Source of the DNA: Bos javanicus
Lineage: Eukaryota > Chordata > Mammalia > Artiodactyla > Bovidae
Length of the DNA: 64,000 bases
Reading direction: 5' to 3'
Assembly: GCF_032452875.1 (NCBI RefSeq)
Contig: NC_083884.1
Coordinates: 18,741,501 to 18,805,500 of the forward strand
The notes below the pieces were generated by a model. The model saw only the letters and a list, made by a program, of their open reading frames with translations. It was not told the DNA's origin and ran no database searches. A program made the translations under genes and the position numbers. Below, piece after piece: positions 54,877-64,000 of this stretch; within the stretch, counting starts at the first letter, position 1; each line of letters opens with the position of its first letter.

Positions 54877-55090
54877 GAAAGTGAAAGTGAAGTCGCTCAG
54901 TCGTGTCCGACTCTTTGCAACCCCATAGGCTGTAGCCTATCAGGTTCCTCTGTCCGTGGGATTTTCCAGGCAAGAGTAATGGAGTGGATTGCCATTTCCT
55001 TCTCCAGGGGATCTTCCCTACCCAGGAATCAAACCCAGGTCTCCCACATTGCCAGCAGATACTTTACCATCTGAGCCACCAGGGAAGCCC
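54877..55090 (-). mobile_element. Bov-tA SINE, antisense, in the LTR
   Basis: 'gaagtcgctcagtcgtgtcc' to 'tctgagccaccagggaagcc', a complete Bov-tA complement. Confidence 0.93.
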
Positions 55091-55549
55091 AAGATCTTTC
55101 TATTGTTATTTTTAATCCCATTACCTTAAAATGTAAATTGTGGGAGTGGGTGTGGTAAGACCTTTACAACCTTGAGGCATTCTTTTGATTTACTGTAATA
55201 ACCAATTGAAAAAGTATATAGCTCCCTTTCTAAGACCAGCAAGGGGGGCACTCTCTGTCCTCCTTCTGATGTCGGTGTCAGAAGTTTTCTCTGTCTCTTT
55301 TCATACTTTGATAAAACTCTGCTACACAAAAGCTCTTGAGTGATCAAGACTGGTCCCTGGTCCCGAAGCTAAATCTTCTTCTTTGGAGATCACAAATCCG
55401 ACACCTTTCACCATAAGCTATCATAACCTTTAAACATTATTATGCTGTACACTTGAAACATATAATATTGTACATCAACTATACCTTAATAAAACAAAAA
55501 TTAAAAAATTAGAATGCTCTATTATGGCAATTCCAAAAGAAAAAAGGAA

Positions 55550-56075
55550 ATAATCCTTCAAAGACATAGAGAACAGATTTACGGTTGCTAACGGGGAGGA
55601 ATGGAATGGGAGTTTGGAATTAGCAGATGCAAGCTATTATATATAAAATGGAAAAGCAACAAGGTCCTATTATATAGCACAGGGACCTGTATTCAATATT
55701 CTCTAATAAACCATGAAGGAAAATAATACAAAATACATAGATAGATAGATATGTATATGGGTTTCCCAGGTGGCTCAGTGGTAAAGAATCCACGGGCTAA
55801 TGCAGGAGACGCAGGTTGGATCCCAGGGTCAGGAAGATCCCCTGGAGAAGGGAATGGCAACCCACTCCAGTATTCTTGCCTGGGAAATCCCATGAACAGA
55901 GGAGCCTGGAGGGCTGTAGCCCATGGGATCACAAGAGAGTTGGATACGACTTAGTGACTAAACAATACTTAGAATACAGTAGATATATATACCATTCACT
56001 TTGCTGCACACCAGAAACCAACACAGTATTGTAAATCAACTACATTTCAATTAAAATAAATTAAAAAAAAAAAAA
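55550..56075 (+). mobile_element. L1 3' end interrupted by a SINE
   Basis: 'cttcaaagacatagagaaca', 'atggaaaagcaacaaggtcc', then after the SINE 'gcacaccagaaaccaacaca' and a poly-A tail at 56060-56076. A (GATA)n run lies at 55738-55751. Confidence 0.85.
55758..55970 (+). mobile_element. Bov-tA SINE nested in L1
   Basis: 'gggtttcccaggtggctcag' head, 'ggaagatcccctggagaagg' and 'gatacgacttagtgactaaa' end. Confidence 0.92.
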
Positions 56076-56223
56076 AAGAATCCCTCGAAGCTAGGGCTGG
56101 CCAGAAGACCCAGTTCTGGCCCAAGAGATGCTGGCAGCGAGTGGTGAGTCAGTGAGTCAAGCCTCTGGGAAACTATATGAAAGAGAGAGACTCCAGCAGG
56201 CATGCTGCCTTCATCTCCTTAAG

Positions 56224-56433
56224 GTGAAAGTGAAGTCGCTCACTGTGTCTGACTCTTTGCAACCCCATGGACTGTAGCCCTCCAGGCTCCTCCGTCCATG
56301 GGATTTTCCAGCCAAGAGTACTGGAGTGGGTTGCCATTTTCTTCTCCAGGGGATCATCCTGACCCAGGGATTGAACTCAGCCCTCCAACATTGCAGGCAG
56401 ACTCTTTACCCTCTGAGCCACCAGGGAATCCCA
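56224..56433 (-). mobile_element. Bov-tA SINE, antisense
   Basis: 'gtgaaagtgaagtcgctcac' to 'ctgagccaccagggaatccc'. Confidence 0.92.
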
Positions 56434-56454
56434 ACATTCTCCACTTTTCACCCA

Positions 56455-57025
56455 GCAACCAGAGACGAGCTTTTCACGTAGTGATGTGGGTCATTCCATT
56501 GCCTTATTGAATCCCTTTCCATTGCATTTAGAATAAAATCTGAACTATGCACACTGGCCTGGCTCCCTCTGCATCCCCAGTATCAGTCAGCCCATTCCCC
56601 GCCCCCATCCTCCAGTCGGACCTTCTGTCCTTCAGACTTGCCAAGTGTAGCCCTGGCTCGAGGCCTTGACACCTGCTGATTCCTCTGCCCGTTGCTCTGC
56701 TCCAGGTCTCTGTGCGGCTGGTGTCACCTGTCAGCCCTTCACTCATGAGTCTGCCTTTGAGATGCCTTCCTGACCGTCCTCCACTCAGCCTATCTCCCGA
56801 CTCACCGTCTCTATCTCTGGACCCAATTTGTTTCATTGTTAACTAGTATCCCAACCCAGTTATGTTGTTTCTTTGCTTAAGTTAGTTGTCTGTCTTCTAT
56901 CACTAAAATAAAGGCATTCCTGAGGTACAGCCTTTTGTCTCATTTATTGCTGTGTCTTTAGCTCCTTGCCTGATACATGAAATATAGCAAACACTCCTTC
57001 AGTACTTGCTGAATAAGTGAATGGG
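56455..57025 (+). mobile_element. L2 LINE 3' end
   Basis: 'atttagaataaaatctgaac', 'gagatgccttcctgaccgtc' and 'ttgctgaataagtgaatggg' follow the L2 order: market-like CT-rich region, then the short terminal repeat region. Confidence 0.7.
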
Positions 57026-57059
57026 TTTTGCCTACACATCTCCATCTTCTGTTCATTTG

Positions 57060-57185
57060 TTGTTGGTGTTCAGTCACTAAGTCGTGTCTGACTCTTTGTG
57101 ACCCCATGGACTGCAGCACGCCAGGCTTCCCTAACTTTCACTGTCTTCCAGTGTTTGCTCAAACTCATGTCCATTGAGTCGTGGG
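57060..57185 (-). mobile_element. BovB 3' end fragment, antisense
   Basis: 'gttggtgttcagtcactaag' to 'ctcatgtccattgagtcgtg' is the complement of the last about 125 bp of BovB. Confidence 0.88.
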
Positions 57186-57739
57186 ATTAACAATTCGTAG
57201 TGGGAATAACAAGTGCCTAACACAGAACATGTATAACCACTGGATGAACTCCAGGAACGGATAATCAGGGAAGCCAATTTGGTAGCAAAAAACCCCAAAA
57301 CTGTAAGGGAACAACTGTGATTGGCCAAGAATGGAATGTAGTAAAAAAAAAACACTGTGTTACTCTCATTGCCCAGTAGCTGCTTGGGCTTTTTGATTGC
57401 TGTTTGATTTTGGTTTTTCACTTTTGTAAAAAATTGAAGTATGGATGATTTACAGTGTTGCCCAATAGCTGTGTGGATTGCCACAGCTCTGAGCACCGCA
57501 GGGGTTCTTGGGAGGAGACATTTGGAAGTGAAGGTGACCCAGCCAGTCAAAATGAAATGCCTGCTTCTGGCAAACTCAGCATCACATGCCTGTGAGGTGT
57601 CTTTCACTGTCTGTTTAAATTTCCATTCCTCTTTACTTCCCCTCCTAATAGGCCTCCTTTGTTCAAACCAACTGCTCTGATTCATCTCCTTAGGATTCCC
57701 TGTACTGAATAAATTTCAACCCAAGAATAAGGTAGCAAA
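57186..57739. other. Intergenic, nothing recognised
   Basis: A 184-codon antisense frame (57131-57685) starts in this block and runs into the BovB fragment. It has no recognisable domain. Confidence 0.45.
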
Positions 57740-57925
57740 GATTTCTGGGACGAAAAGAGCCTGCAAAGTTAGACAAGCTTCGATCAATCCCCTTGTAGCA
57801 TATAGTTTTAGGAAAGTTACTTCTCTAAGAGAAGCAATAATGCCTACCTCATAAGGGTTATTGTCAAGATTGAAAGAAATAATACTTAAAGCACCTGGCC
57901 CACGATGGACCAGAGTAATAAAGTT
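57740..57925 (+). mobile_element. MIR SINE
   Basis: 'aggaaagttacttctctaag', 'aataatgcctacctcataag' and 'atacttaaagcacctggccc' match the MIR core and 3' region. Confidence 0.75.
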
Positions 57926-57984
57926 ATAAACTGAAAACAAACAGGTGAGTTTGGAGGCAATTTAATGAGGAAAAGAAGGGGGAA

Positions 57985-58885
57985 AACGTGTGATGTTTGA
58001 CTTATAACAAGAAATGTATATCCGGTCTTCATTCCCAGTTCCTGGCTCACAGATCCCCAAACTCTTGGGATTTCCTAAGTGATAAAAACAGAGGGAGCAT
58101 CTTTTGTTATAATATTTGATCTTTTGCCCTCAGTTCCTAAACAACAAAGGTAAAGTTGGTGTCTTGTTATTAATAACAAGTCTCTTAACCACGTGTATAT
58201 TTACATCAATGCAAGGTGACTTCTGGATACCTGGAGGTCATCTAAGGATGGAGGCTGGTTCCCAGTGGAAACAGCCAGGTGATTAGAGGGTTGGAACTTT
58301 CGGGCCCATTCCCTCACCTCCAGGGAGGAGACAGGGTGATCCATCATCAATCACCCATGGTCCACGATTTAATCAATCGTGCTTATGTAATTAGGCCTTC
58401 ATAAAATTTCCTAAACTATGGGGTTCAGGGAGCTTCAGGGTTGGCGAATCAGAATGGATCCATGTGACCAGAGGGTGGCCCATCTCAAACTCCGCAGGAC
58501 AGAAGCTCCTGTGTTCAAGAACACTCCAGACCTCACCCCATGTATCTCTTCATTCCTTTAAGATCCTGTCATAAACTAGAAAGTAATCTAGAAAGTAAAA
58601 TGGTTTTCCTGAGTTCTATGAGTGTCTCTAGCAAATTAATTGAAGCTGAGGAGGGTCACGGGGACGTCCAGCTTATCGCCAGTTGGTCAGAAGCACAGAT
58701 AACAACTTGGACTTGTTTCTGATTGGCATGTGAAGTGGGGCTGTCTTCAGAGACTGAGCTCCTAACCTGTGAGACCTATCTCCAGGTTGAGACTGTCAGA
58801 ATCTAGTTAAATTTGTAGGACAACTTGTCAGTATCTGCTGAGAATTGGAGAATTGCTTGGTGGTGTTGGAAAACACACGTTAGAA
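57985..58885 (+). mobile_element. ERVL-type LTR (MLT2-like)
   Basis: 'gtgatgtttgacttataaca', 'cttgggatttcctaagtgat', 'tctagcaaattaattgaagc', 'tcagaagcacagataacaac' and 'agaattggagaattgcttgg' occur in MLT2 LTR order. It is old and non-coding, with uncertain edges. Confidence 0.7.
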
Positions 58886-59052
58886 AAGGTTTCCGTGAAA
58901 AACCTACAGCAGACCTCATATTCTGTGAAATGCCTGAAGCGTTTTCTTTCAGATCAGGAATAAGACATATATGTCAGCTGTCACCTCCCTCTTTAATATT
59001 GTGTTGGACATCTTGGTCAGTGCAATAAAAAAAGATAAAGGTAAAACATGTA

Positions 59053-59185
59053 TGCTGCTGCTACTGCTAAGTTGCTTCAGTCGTGTCCGACTCTGTGCGA
59101 CCCCATAGACGGCAGCCCACCAGGCTCTCCCGTCCCTGGGATTCTCCAGGCAAGAACACTGGAGTGGGGTGCCATTGCCTTCTCC
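59053..59185 (-). mobile_element. Bov-A monomer SINE, antisense, young
   Basis: (GCT)n-like start and 'gccattgccttctcc' end. A perfect 10-bp TSD, aaaacatgta, lies at 59043-59052 and 59186-59195. Confidence 0.94.
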
Positions 59186-59471
59186 AAAACATGTATAAGA
59201 ATTGGAAATAATGATAAAGATTGTTCTCATTTGCAAGTTATTATTTATGTAAAACACCAAAAAGAATCTACAATAATTAGAATTATTGTTTTACCTGGTT
59301 CCTAGATAAAATCAATACACAGATATAAGTTGTGTTTTCATACAATAGCAAAAAACAATTAGAAGCTGTGTAAAGATAACCTTCAAAAAAGAACAAAAAT
59401 ATGAAGTTCTTAGAACTGTCAAGTCCTTTAAGAAAAAAATTATAAATTATTGAAAGACTAAAGAAAAACCT

Positions 59472-59712
59472 GGGGACTTCCCTGGTGGTTCAGTGGTTAA
59501 GAATCTGCCTTCTAATGCAGGGGGCACAAGTTCAATCCCTGGTCGGGGAACTAAGACCCCACGTGCCTTGGGGCAGCTATGCCAGTGTGCCACAACACTA
59601 AGCCCACAGGCCACAACTTGGAGAGAAGCCTGCCAGCTGCAAGGAAGGGCCCCCACGCAGCAACCACAGATTCAATGCAGCCAAATAAGTCAATAAATTT
59701 TAAAAAAATAAA
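59472..59712 (+). mobile_element. CHR-type tRNA SINE
   Basis: 'gggacttccctggtggttca' head, 'caagttcaatccctggtcgg' B box and long body 'ccacgcagcaaccacagatt', with tail 'ataaattttaaaaaaat'. The interval 59196-59471 before it shows nothing. Confidence 0.85.
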
Positions 59713-60780
59713 AAAACCCTAAATAAATAGAAAGATGTACCATACTGAAGACTCAACACTGTTAAGATGTCAATTCCCTTGAGTTCAGAGCATTCCAATC
59801 AAAATCCCAAACGGAGCTTTTCATAGAACTTGGCAAGTTGAACGGAAATTTTAGGTAGAAGAACAAAGGTCAAAAAATAACCAAGACTCTGCATAAAGGC
59901 GAGGGACTTGCCTCACCAAATATCAAGACATAAAGCTCTAGAAATTAAGACAGGTAGTATTGGTCCTGCTGCTGCTGCTGCTAAGTCGCTTCAGTCGTGT
60001 CTGACTCTGTGCAACCCCATAGACGGCAGCCCACCAGGCTCCCCCGTCCCTGGGATTCTCCAGGCAAGAACACAGGAGTGGGTTTCCATTTCCTTCTCCA
60101 AGTATTGGTCCAGTAACAGCCAAATAGATGAATGGAATAAAATTAGCCCAGAAACAGATCCAAGAATATATGGAGCCCTTATTGACAAAGAGTGACCACT
60201 ACAGATCATTAGGGAGAGAGTGGCTACTTGATACATGGTGCCAGAAAAAGTAGATACTCAATATATCTCAAAAAAAATACAAAAGTGGGTTCTCACCTTG
60301 TACTGCATAAAAATCAATTTTAGGCGGATTAAAGACATCAGTGTGAAAAACAATCATAAAACATTTAGAGTAGCTTAATGGGACATCTTTTTTCACTTCA
60401 GGGTAAGAAAAATGGTCTTAAGACACAAAAATGCACACCATAAATAAAATGACTGATAAACTCAATGGAATTAAAATTAATAGCACCTATTCCTTGAAAG
60501 ACACCCTAAAAAGACAGAAAAGAGGATCCATAAATAGGAAGAAGATAATTGCCAAACATATAATGGGCAAAGGAGTCATTATCCAGAATATAAGGACTAT
60601 AGATCAATAAAAAAAAGACAAGCCAATAGAACAATAAACAAAGATAAGAATTTCACAAAAAATGAAGCACACATAAAAAATAAATATACTAAAAATTTCA
60701 TATTAGTAAACAGGGAAATACAAATTTAAAATAATTAAAGTCTGTTTTACTGTCATTAGATTAACAACAGCAAAAAATTT
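59713..60780 (+). mobile_element. L1 ORF2 fragment, decayed, with nested SINE
   Basis: Sense L1 ORF2 sequence: 'gttcagagcattccaatcaa' (about 59781), 'aatagatgaatggaataaaa' (about 60123) and 'gacatcagtgtgaaaaaca' (about 60336). There are many stop codons and no open frame. It is the only clear piece of L1 coding region in the window. Confidence 0.8.
59967..60100 (-). mobile_element. Bov-A monomer SINE, antisense, young
   Basis: It starts (TGC)5, the complement of the tail, and ends 'ccatttccttctcca'. A perfect 11-bp TSD, agtattggtcc, lies at 59956-59966 and 60101-60111. Confidence 0.95.
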
Positions 60781-60794
60781 GTTGGACAGTATCA

Positions 60795-61320
60795 GGTGTT
60801 TTGAAGTCCTGCCTCAGGGCCTTTGCATATGCCTAACAAATACTTCTGGAGGAGGCAATGGCACCCCACTCCAGTACTCTTGCCTGGGAAATCCCATGGA
60901 CGGAGGAGCCTGGTAGGCTGCAGTCCATGAGGTTGCTAAGAGTCAGACACGACTGAGCAACTTCACTTTGACTTTTCACTTGCATGCATTGGAGAAGGAA
61001 ATGGCAACCCACTCCAGTGTTCTTGCCTGGAGAATCCCAGGGACGGAGGAGCCTGGTGGGCTGCCGTCTGTGGGGTCGCACAGAGTTGGACATGACTGAA
61101 GTGACTTAGCAGCAGCAGCAGCAGCAACAAATACTTCCTTCAAATCTTCGTATATCTTGCTCATTCATATCTGACTCAGATCCAGTTCAGATGTTACTCC
61201 TCCCAAAGGCTTCCTGATTATGCTATCCAAACAATGCCCCTTGGCTTCCATCATTCTTACTCCTCTAACCTGCTTTACTAGTCTTCAGAACACTTGTTAA
61301 CATTTCACCGCATTTATCCT
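60795..61320 (+). mobile_element. L2 LINE 3' region, split by Bov-A2
   Basis: 'cctgcctcagggcctttgca' before and 'ttcagatgttactcctccca' plus 'ggcttcctgattatgctatc' after the SINE are in L2 order. Confidence 0.75.
60847..61125 (+). mobile_element. Bov-A2 dimeric SINE, young
   Basis: Two units with linker 'cttcactttgacttttcact', ending (GCA)n. A perfect 12-bp TSD, aacaaatacttc, lies at 60835-60846 and 61126-61137. Confidence 0.96.
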
Positions 61321-62334
61321 GTACATGTGTGTGTATATGAACACACATATACTTGCTATTATCATTTGCAGAAACTTTTGAAAGCGGGTGGCTGACATGC
61401 TGAGTAATTTTCAAATGACAAACACTTAAGAGAAAAGGATGACTGTGTAGGAAACAAATGACATAAGCAGAAGAAATGGAATTAGTGCTTCCTTCTTTCC
61501 ATCATATAGTTATTATTTTTCAGTACACTTTGATGACAAGTTGCTAAGATCAAGGTACTTTACCCCTAAATATACTTCCATAAGTAGCTCCTCAGATTCT
61601 TCCACTTAATCTCAATATCATTATCACAACTAAGAAAATTAACAATCATTCTGTAATGCCATCTAGTATATATATATACAGTCTTCATTCAAATTCCCAA
61701 GCCCTCTACATCATATCAAATATATTAAAATGCACCTACAGTACTGTTTTCCTGAAATAAAAAAGTTTTAACAATTTAGCTACAAGTTAGCCATTTCATT
61801 TGCAATCAATTTCTCAGCAAGCATGGTACATGATCCTTTTGAAGGGGAATAATTTAACCTCCTTTTTTAAAAAATTATTATGGTTTTTAAATATTAACAT
61901 TTTGCTAATAATAGCCTAATTATTAGTTTGTAGACATTTAATTAAATGATTCTTAGTTGTGTCTTATTTTCATATTTTGGGGTAAATTCCTATTTTTTCT
62001 AGGTCTCAAAAATTGTCATCGGTCTTCAGAAAGCTCTTTGTCCTAGGCTCCATTTAGTGGCTGCCTAAAGAGTAAAGAGCCTGAGGAGGCAGGAGTTAGA
62101 AATGGGTGACTCAGTGAAGGGCCTCCAAAACAGAGATCCATTTAAGCCTCCCTGGGAAGTCCCTCTTTCTGAGACAGCTGCCATTGCACAAGTTCCAAAA
62201 CTTGGGCTGAAGTAAGAAGTCCTGAGTTTCCAAGGGCAGCAAGGGTGAGAGATTCCTGCCTATGCAGTCCAGTGTTAACAGGCCACCTCCGAGGAAAACA
62301 GCCTTTAAGACAGTAGCCATAGAGCAAATTCCCA
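61321..62334. other. Intergenic; holds one copy of a local duplication
   Basis: AT-rich DNA with a short (TA)n at about 61670-61678. 61403-61500 resembles 63427-63585 (see repeat entry). No gene recognised. Confidence 0.5.
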
Positions 62335-62600
62335 TTGGCTATCTAGTTTCACATGTGGTAATGTGTGTTTCAGTGGTGGTTTGCTGTATGCCACAGGAAG
62401 CTCAAATCTGGTGCTCTGTGACAACCTAGAGGGATGGGATGGGTGGGAAGTGGCAGGGAGGTTTAAGAGGGAAGGGACATATATATTATCTATGGCTGAT
62501 TCATGATGATGTGTGGCAGAAACCAACACAATATTGTAAAGCAATTATACTCCAATAAAAATAAATAATTTTTTAATTAAAAAATAAATGCCATATACAC
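62335..62600 (+). mobile_element. Bovine-type L1 3' end
   Basis: 'tctagtttcacatgtggtaa' then 'ggctgattcatgatgatgtg' and 'aagcaattatactccaataa' with an A-rich tail. Confidence 0.8.
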
Positions 62601-62959
62601 TAAAAACAAAAACAAAAAACAGTAACCAGACATAATCTGAGCAAGGCTCTGTGCTAGTCTGGAACTCCAGACTGGCATAACCAGTTTGGAAGAGTCTGAT
62701 GGCTTTTTGTTTGTTTCATTTCATTTCTGCAGTGGAGGATATCCATTGCAGAAATCAAGAGGATCTGATCTAAATTCAATTCATAAGGCTAAAAGAGACT
62801 CTGGCTGTAGGAAATGTGGGGACAATGGCTCCCACCAGACAAAATACAATACAAAGCAGAGAAGTTTGTATTAGAAACAACTTTGTCAACAGCAGAAGAA
62901 AGAAGTCTTACGCTTCTAAGAGGATTTCATTAGCATAAATTGATTTAATAATAACTATG
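62601..62959. other. Intergenic, nothing recognised
   Basis: No element or exon seen. Confidence 0.45.
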
Positions 62960-63110
62960 TTAAGGCATAAAAGGGAGCAGGTATTATTACAGACTGTTAC
63001 TGGCCCCATTTTACAGATGGGGAAACTGAGGCTGAGGGACATGTAACACGGCTTGTAGGGTCTTGCCCAGGTTCAGCTGGCAGAACCTGATCTCACTTGC
63101 CATCACGATA
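62960..63110 (-). mobile_element. MIR SINE, antisense
   Basis: 'ccccattttacagatgggga' followed by 'aactgaggctgagggacatg' and 'gtcttgcccaggttcagctg', a well-kept MIR complement. Confidence 0.85.
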
Positions 63111-63678
63111 CAAGAGAAAAACATGAGGACCTCAGTGTTTTAAGTTTATTAATATTAAGAAAGCCTGCTTTGATTTTATTTTATTTTTTTTAAGCTTGGC
63201 AAAGGAGTTAAAAGCAGAGTGACTTCATTTTTACTTTCATGTAACAGAATTCCCAGAAGACACACGTTCTCGCCAAAATCTGAATGCAGTATTGCTCTAG
63301 CATCATGAAGGGCTTGAACTGCTCATTTCACCAAGCATGACTCAACTACCATATCAGGAATATTTTTTCCTTTTGAAAGCCCTTGGAGTCAAATCATTAA
63401 CGAATCAAGAAGAATTGCTTAAATACGAGTGATTTTCAAATGGCAAACACTTTGGGAAAGTGGGTGACTGTGGAGGAAACAAATGACATTCAAAGACTAG
63501 ATGCTGACTGTGAAAATATGGAGATTATTATAGATAATCAAGGCTACCATCAGCAGAATTAAGGCAAGTGGTTCCTTCTCGTTCCCCCGTGATATCCTAG
63601 GGAGGGATCAATTAAGGGGAGTATGTCTAGCACAAATCCCCAAGCAGTGGCTCCTGCCTCTTCCCACGTCATTAAGAG
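63111..63678. other. Intergenic; second copy of the local duplication
   Basis: Contains 63427-63585, the partner of 61403-61500. Nothing else recognised. Confidence 0.45.
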
Positions 63679-63861
63679 TTTCTGTTGTTCAGTCACTAAG
63701 TCATGTCCAACTCTGTGACTCCATGAACTGCAGCACACCAGGCTTCTCTGTCCTCCACTATCTTCCAGAGTTTGCTCAAATTCTTGTCCATTGAGTCGTG
63801 ATGCCATCCAAACATCTCATCCTCTGTTGCCCCCTTCTCTCCCTGCCCTCAATCTTTCCCA
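63679..63861 (-). mobile_element. BovB 3' end fragment, antisense
   Basis: 'gttgttcagtcactaagtca' through 'attgagtcgtgatgccatcc' to 'cctcaatctttcccag', the complement of the last about 180 bp of BovB. A Bov-A2 follows directly. Confidence 0.9.
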
Positions 63862-64000
63862 GCTGCTGCTGTTGCTAAGTTGCTTCAGTCGTGTCTGACT
63901 CTGTGTGACCCCATAGACAGCAGCCTACCAGGCTCCTCCGTCCATGGGATTTTCCAGGCAAGAGTACTGGAGTGGGGTGCCATTGCTTTCTCTGATCTTT
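63862..64000 (-). mobile_element. Bov-A2 SINE, antisense, cut by the window end
   Basis: 'gctgctgctgttgctaagtt' through 'ggattttccaggcaagagta' to the window edge. Confidence 0.92.

Larger units (their letters stand above)
54553..55424 (+). mobile_element. Retroviral solo LTR (ERV) with a nested SINE
   Basis: It contains a TATATAG promoter-like box at about 55217, a GATAAA signal (55310-55315) and the U5-like 'gagtgatcaagactggtccc'. A 42-nt block ending 'gagtgggtctgg' (before the SINE, about 54836-54877) recurs imperfectly after it ('gagtgggtgtgg', about 55116-55156), typical of U3 repeats. Three 28-bp direct repeats lie near the 5' end. There are no internal viral genes and no clear TSD, so the edges are approximate. 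Confidence 0.65.
54085..55505 (+). mobile_element. L1 3' end interrupted by an LTR
   Basis: Left part: 'ttgccaagatgtggaagcaa' (about 54118) to 'acaatgcagcacagaaaata' (about 54491). Right part: 'tatgctgtacacttgaaaca' (about 55441) to 'ataccttaataaaacaaaa' (about 55500). The pieces are collinear L1 3' sequence separated by the LTR at 54553-55424. Confidence 0.85.
61403..63585. repeat. Diverged local direct repeat, about 2 kb apart
   Basis: 61405-61470 and 63427-63490 share 'attttcaaatg(a/g)caaacact' and 'gaggaaacaaatgacat' (taggaaac in the first). The similarity resumes at 61467-61500 versus 63552-63586 ('gcagaa...ttccttct'), with about 60 extra bases in the second copy. Confidence 0.75.

Noticed and set aside
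57131..57685. 184-codon antisense frame
   Set aside because: It runs into a BovB 3' fragment and has no recognisable domain; treated as chance.
38304..64000. Search for RAB33B or another neighbouring gene
   Set aside because: No Rab GTPase motifs (GxxxxGKS, DTAGQE) or other exon-like conserved coding stretch were recognised on either strand.

Overview
This is nuclear DNA from a ruminant, almost certainly a bovid. The evidence is dense tRNA-Glu-derived SINEs of the Bov-tA and Bov-A/Bov-A2 types, several BovB (RTE-clade) LINE copies, bovine-type L1 3' ends, and one mammalian protein-coding gene with canonical GT-AG introns. Species cannot be fixed from the sequence alone. Repeat-family names are from memory of the consensus sequences, and most repeat edges are good to about 10-20 bases unless a target-site duplication (TSD) is given.

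The only gene supported is SETD7 (SET7/9, a protein-lysine monomethyltransferase), on the + strand. The window opens inside its intron 2 and carries exons 3-8: 10428-10629, 15483-15672, 21848-21929, 24586-24703, 26187-26344 and 32670-32850. They join in frame to 310 codons, matching residues 57-366 of the 366-residue mammalian protein. The N-terminal 56 residues, the first two exons and the promoter lie upstream of position 1. MORN repeats are encoded by exons 3-4 and the catalytic SET domain by exons 6-8, with all active-site residues I checked present. A long 3' UTR follows the stop codon, probably to about 38300. That stretch is free of any SINE or LINE I can recognise.

Layout: 1-10427 is intron 2 with two BovB copies (234-1725 and 2562-4942), an old L1 and several SINEs. 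10428-32850 is the exon-bearing part, with introns loaded with SINEs and older L1, MIR and hAT elements. 32851-about 38303 is the 3' UTR. 38304-64000 is intergenic and I see no further gene there. It holds L1, L2, MIR, two or three LTRs, many SINEs, and a complex BovB locus at 47033-50485. In human the neighbour beyond the SETD7 3' end is RAB33B in convergent orientation (from memory); none of its coding sequence was recognised here.

The most interesting structures are a BovB copy that looks like a twin-priming (5'-inverted) insertion with a second BovB nested in it, a 29-bp tandem repeat whose unit is itself a perfect hairpin (40969-41080), inverted SINE pairs flanking SETD7 exons 3 and 4, and some unexplained local duplications. 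I found no evidence of a new gene system; the ORFs outside SETD7 are repeat-derived or chance.
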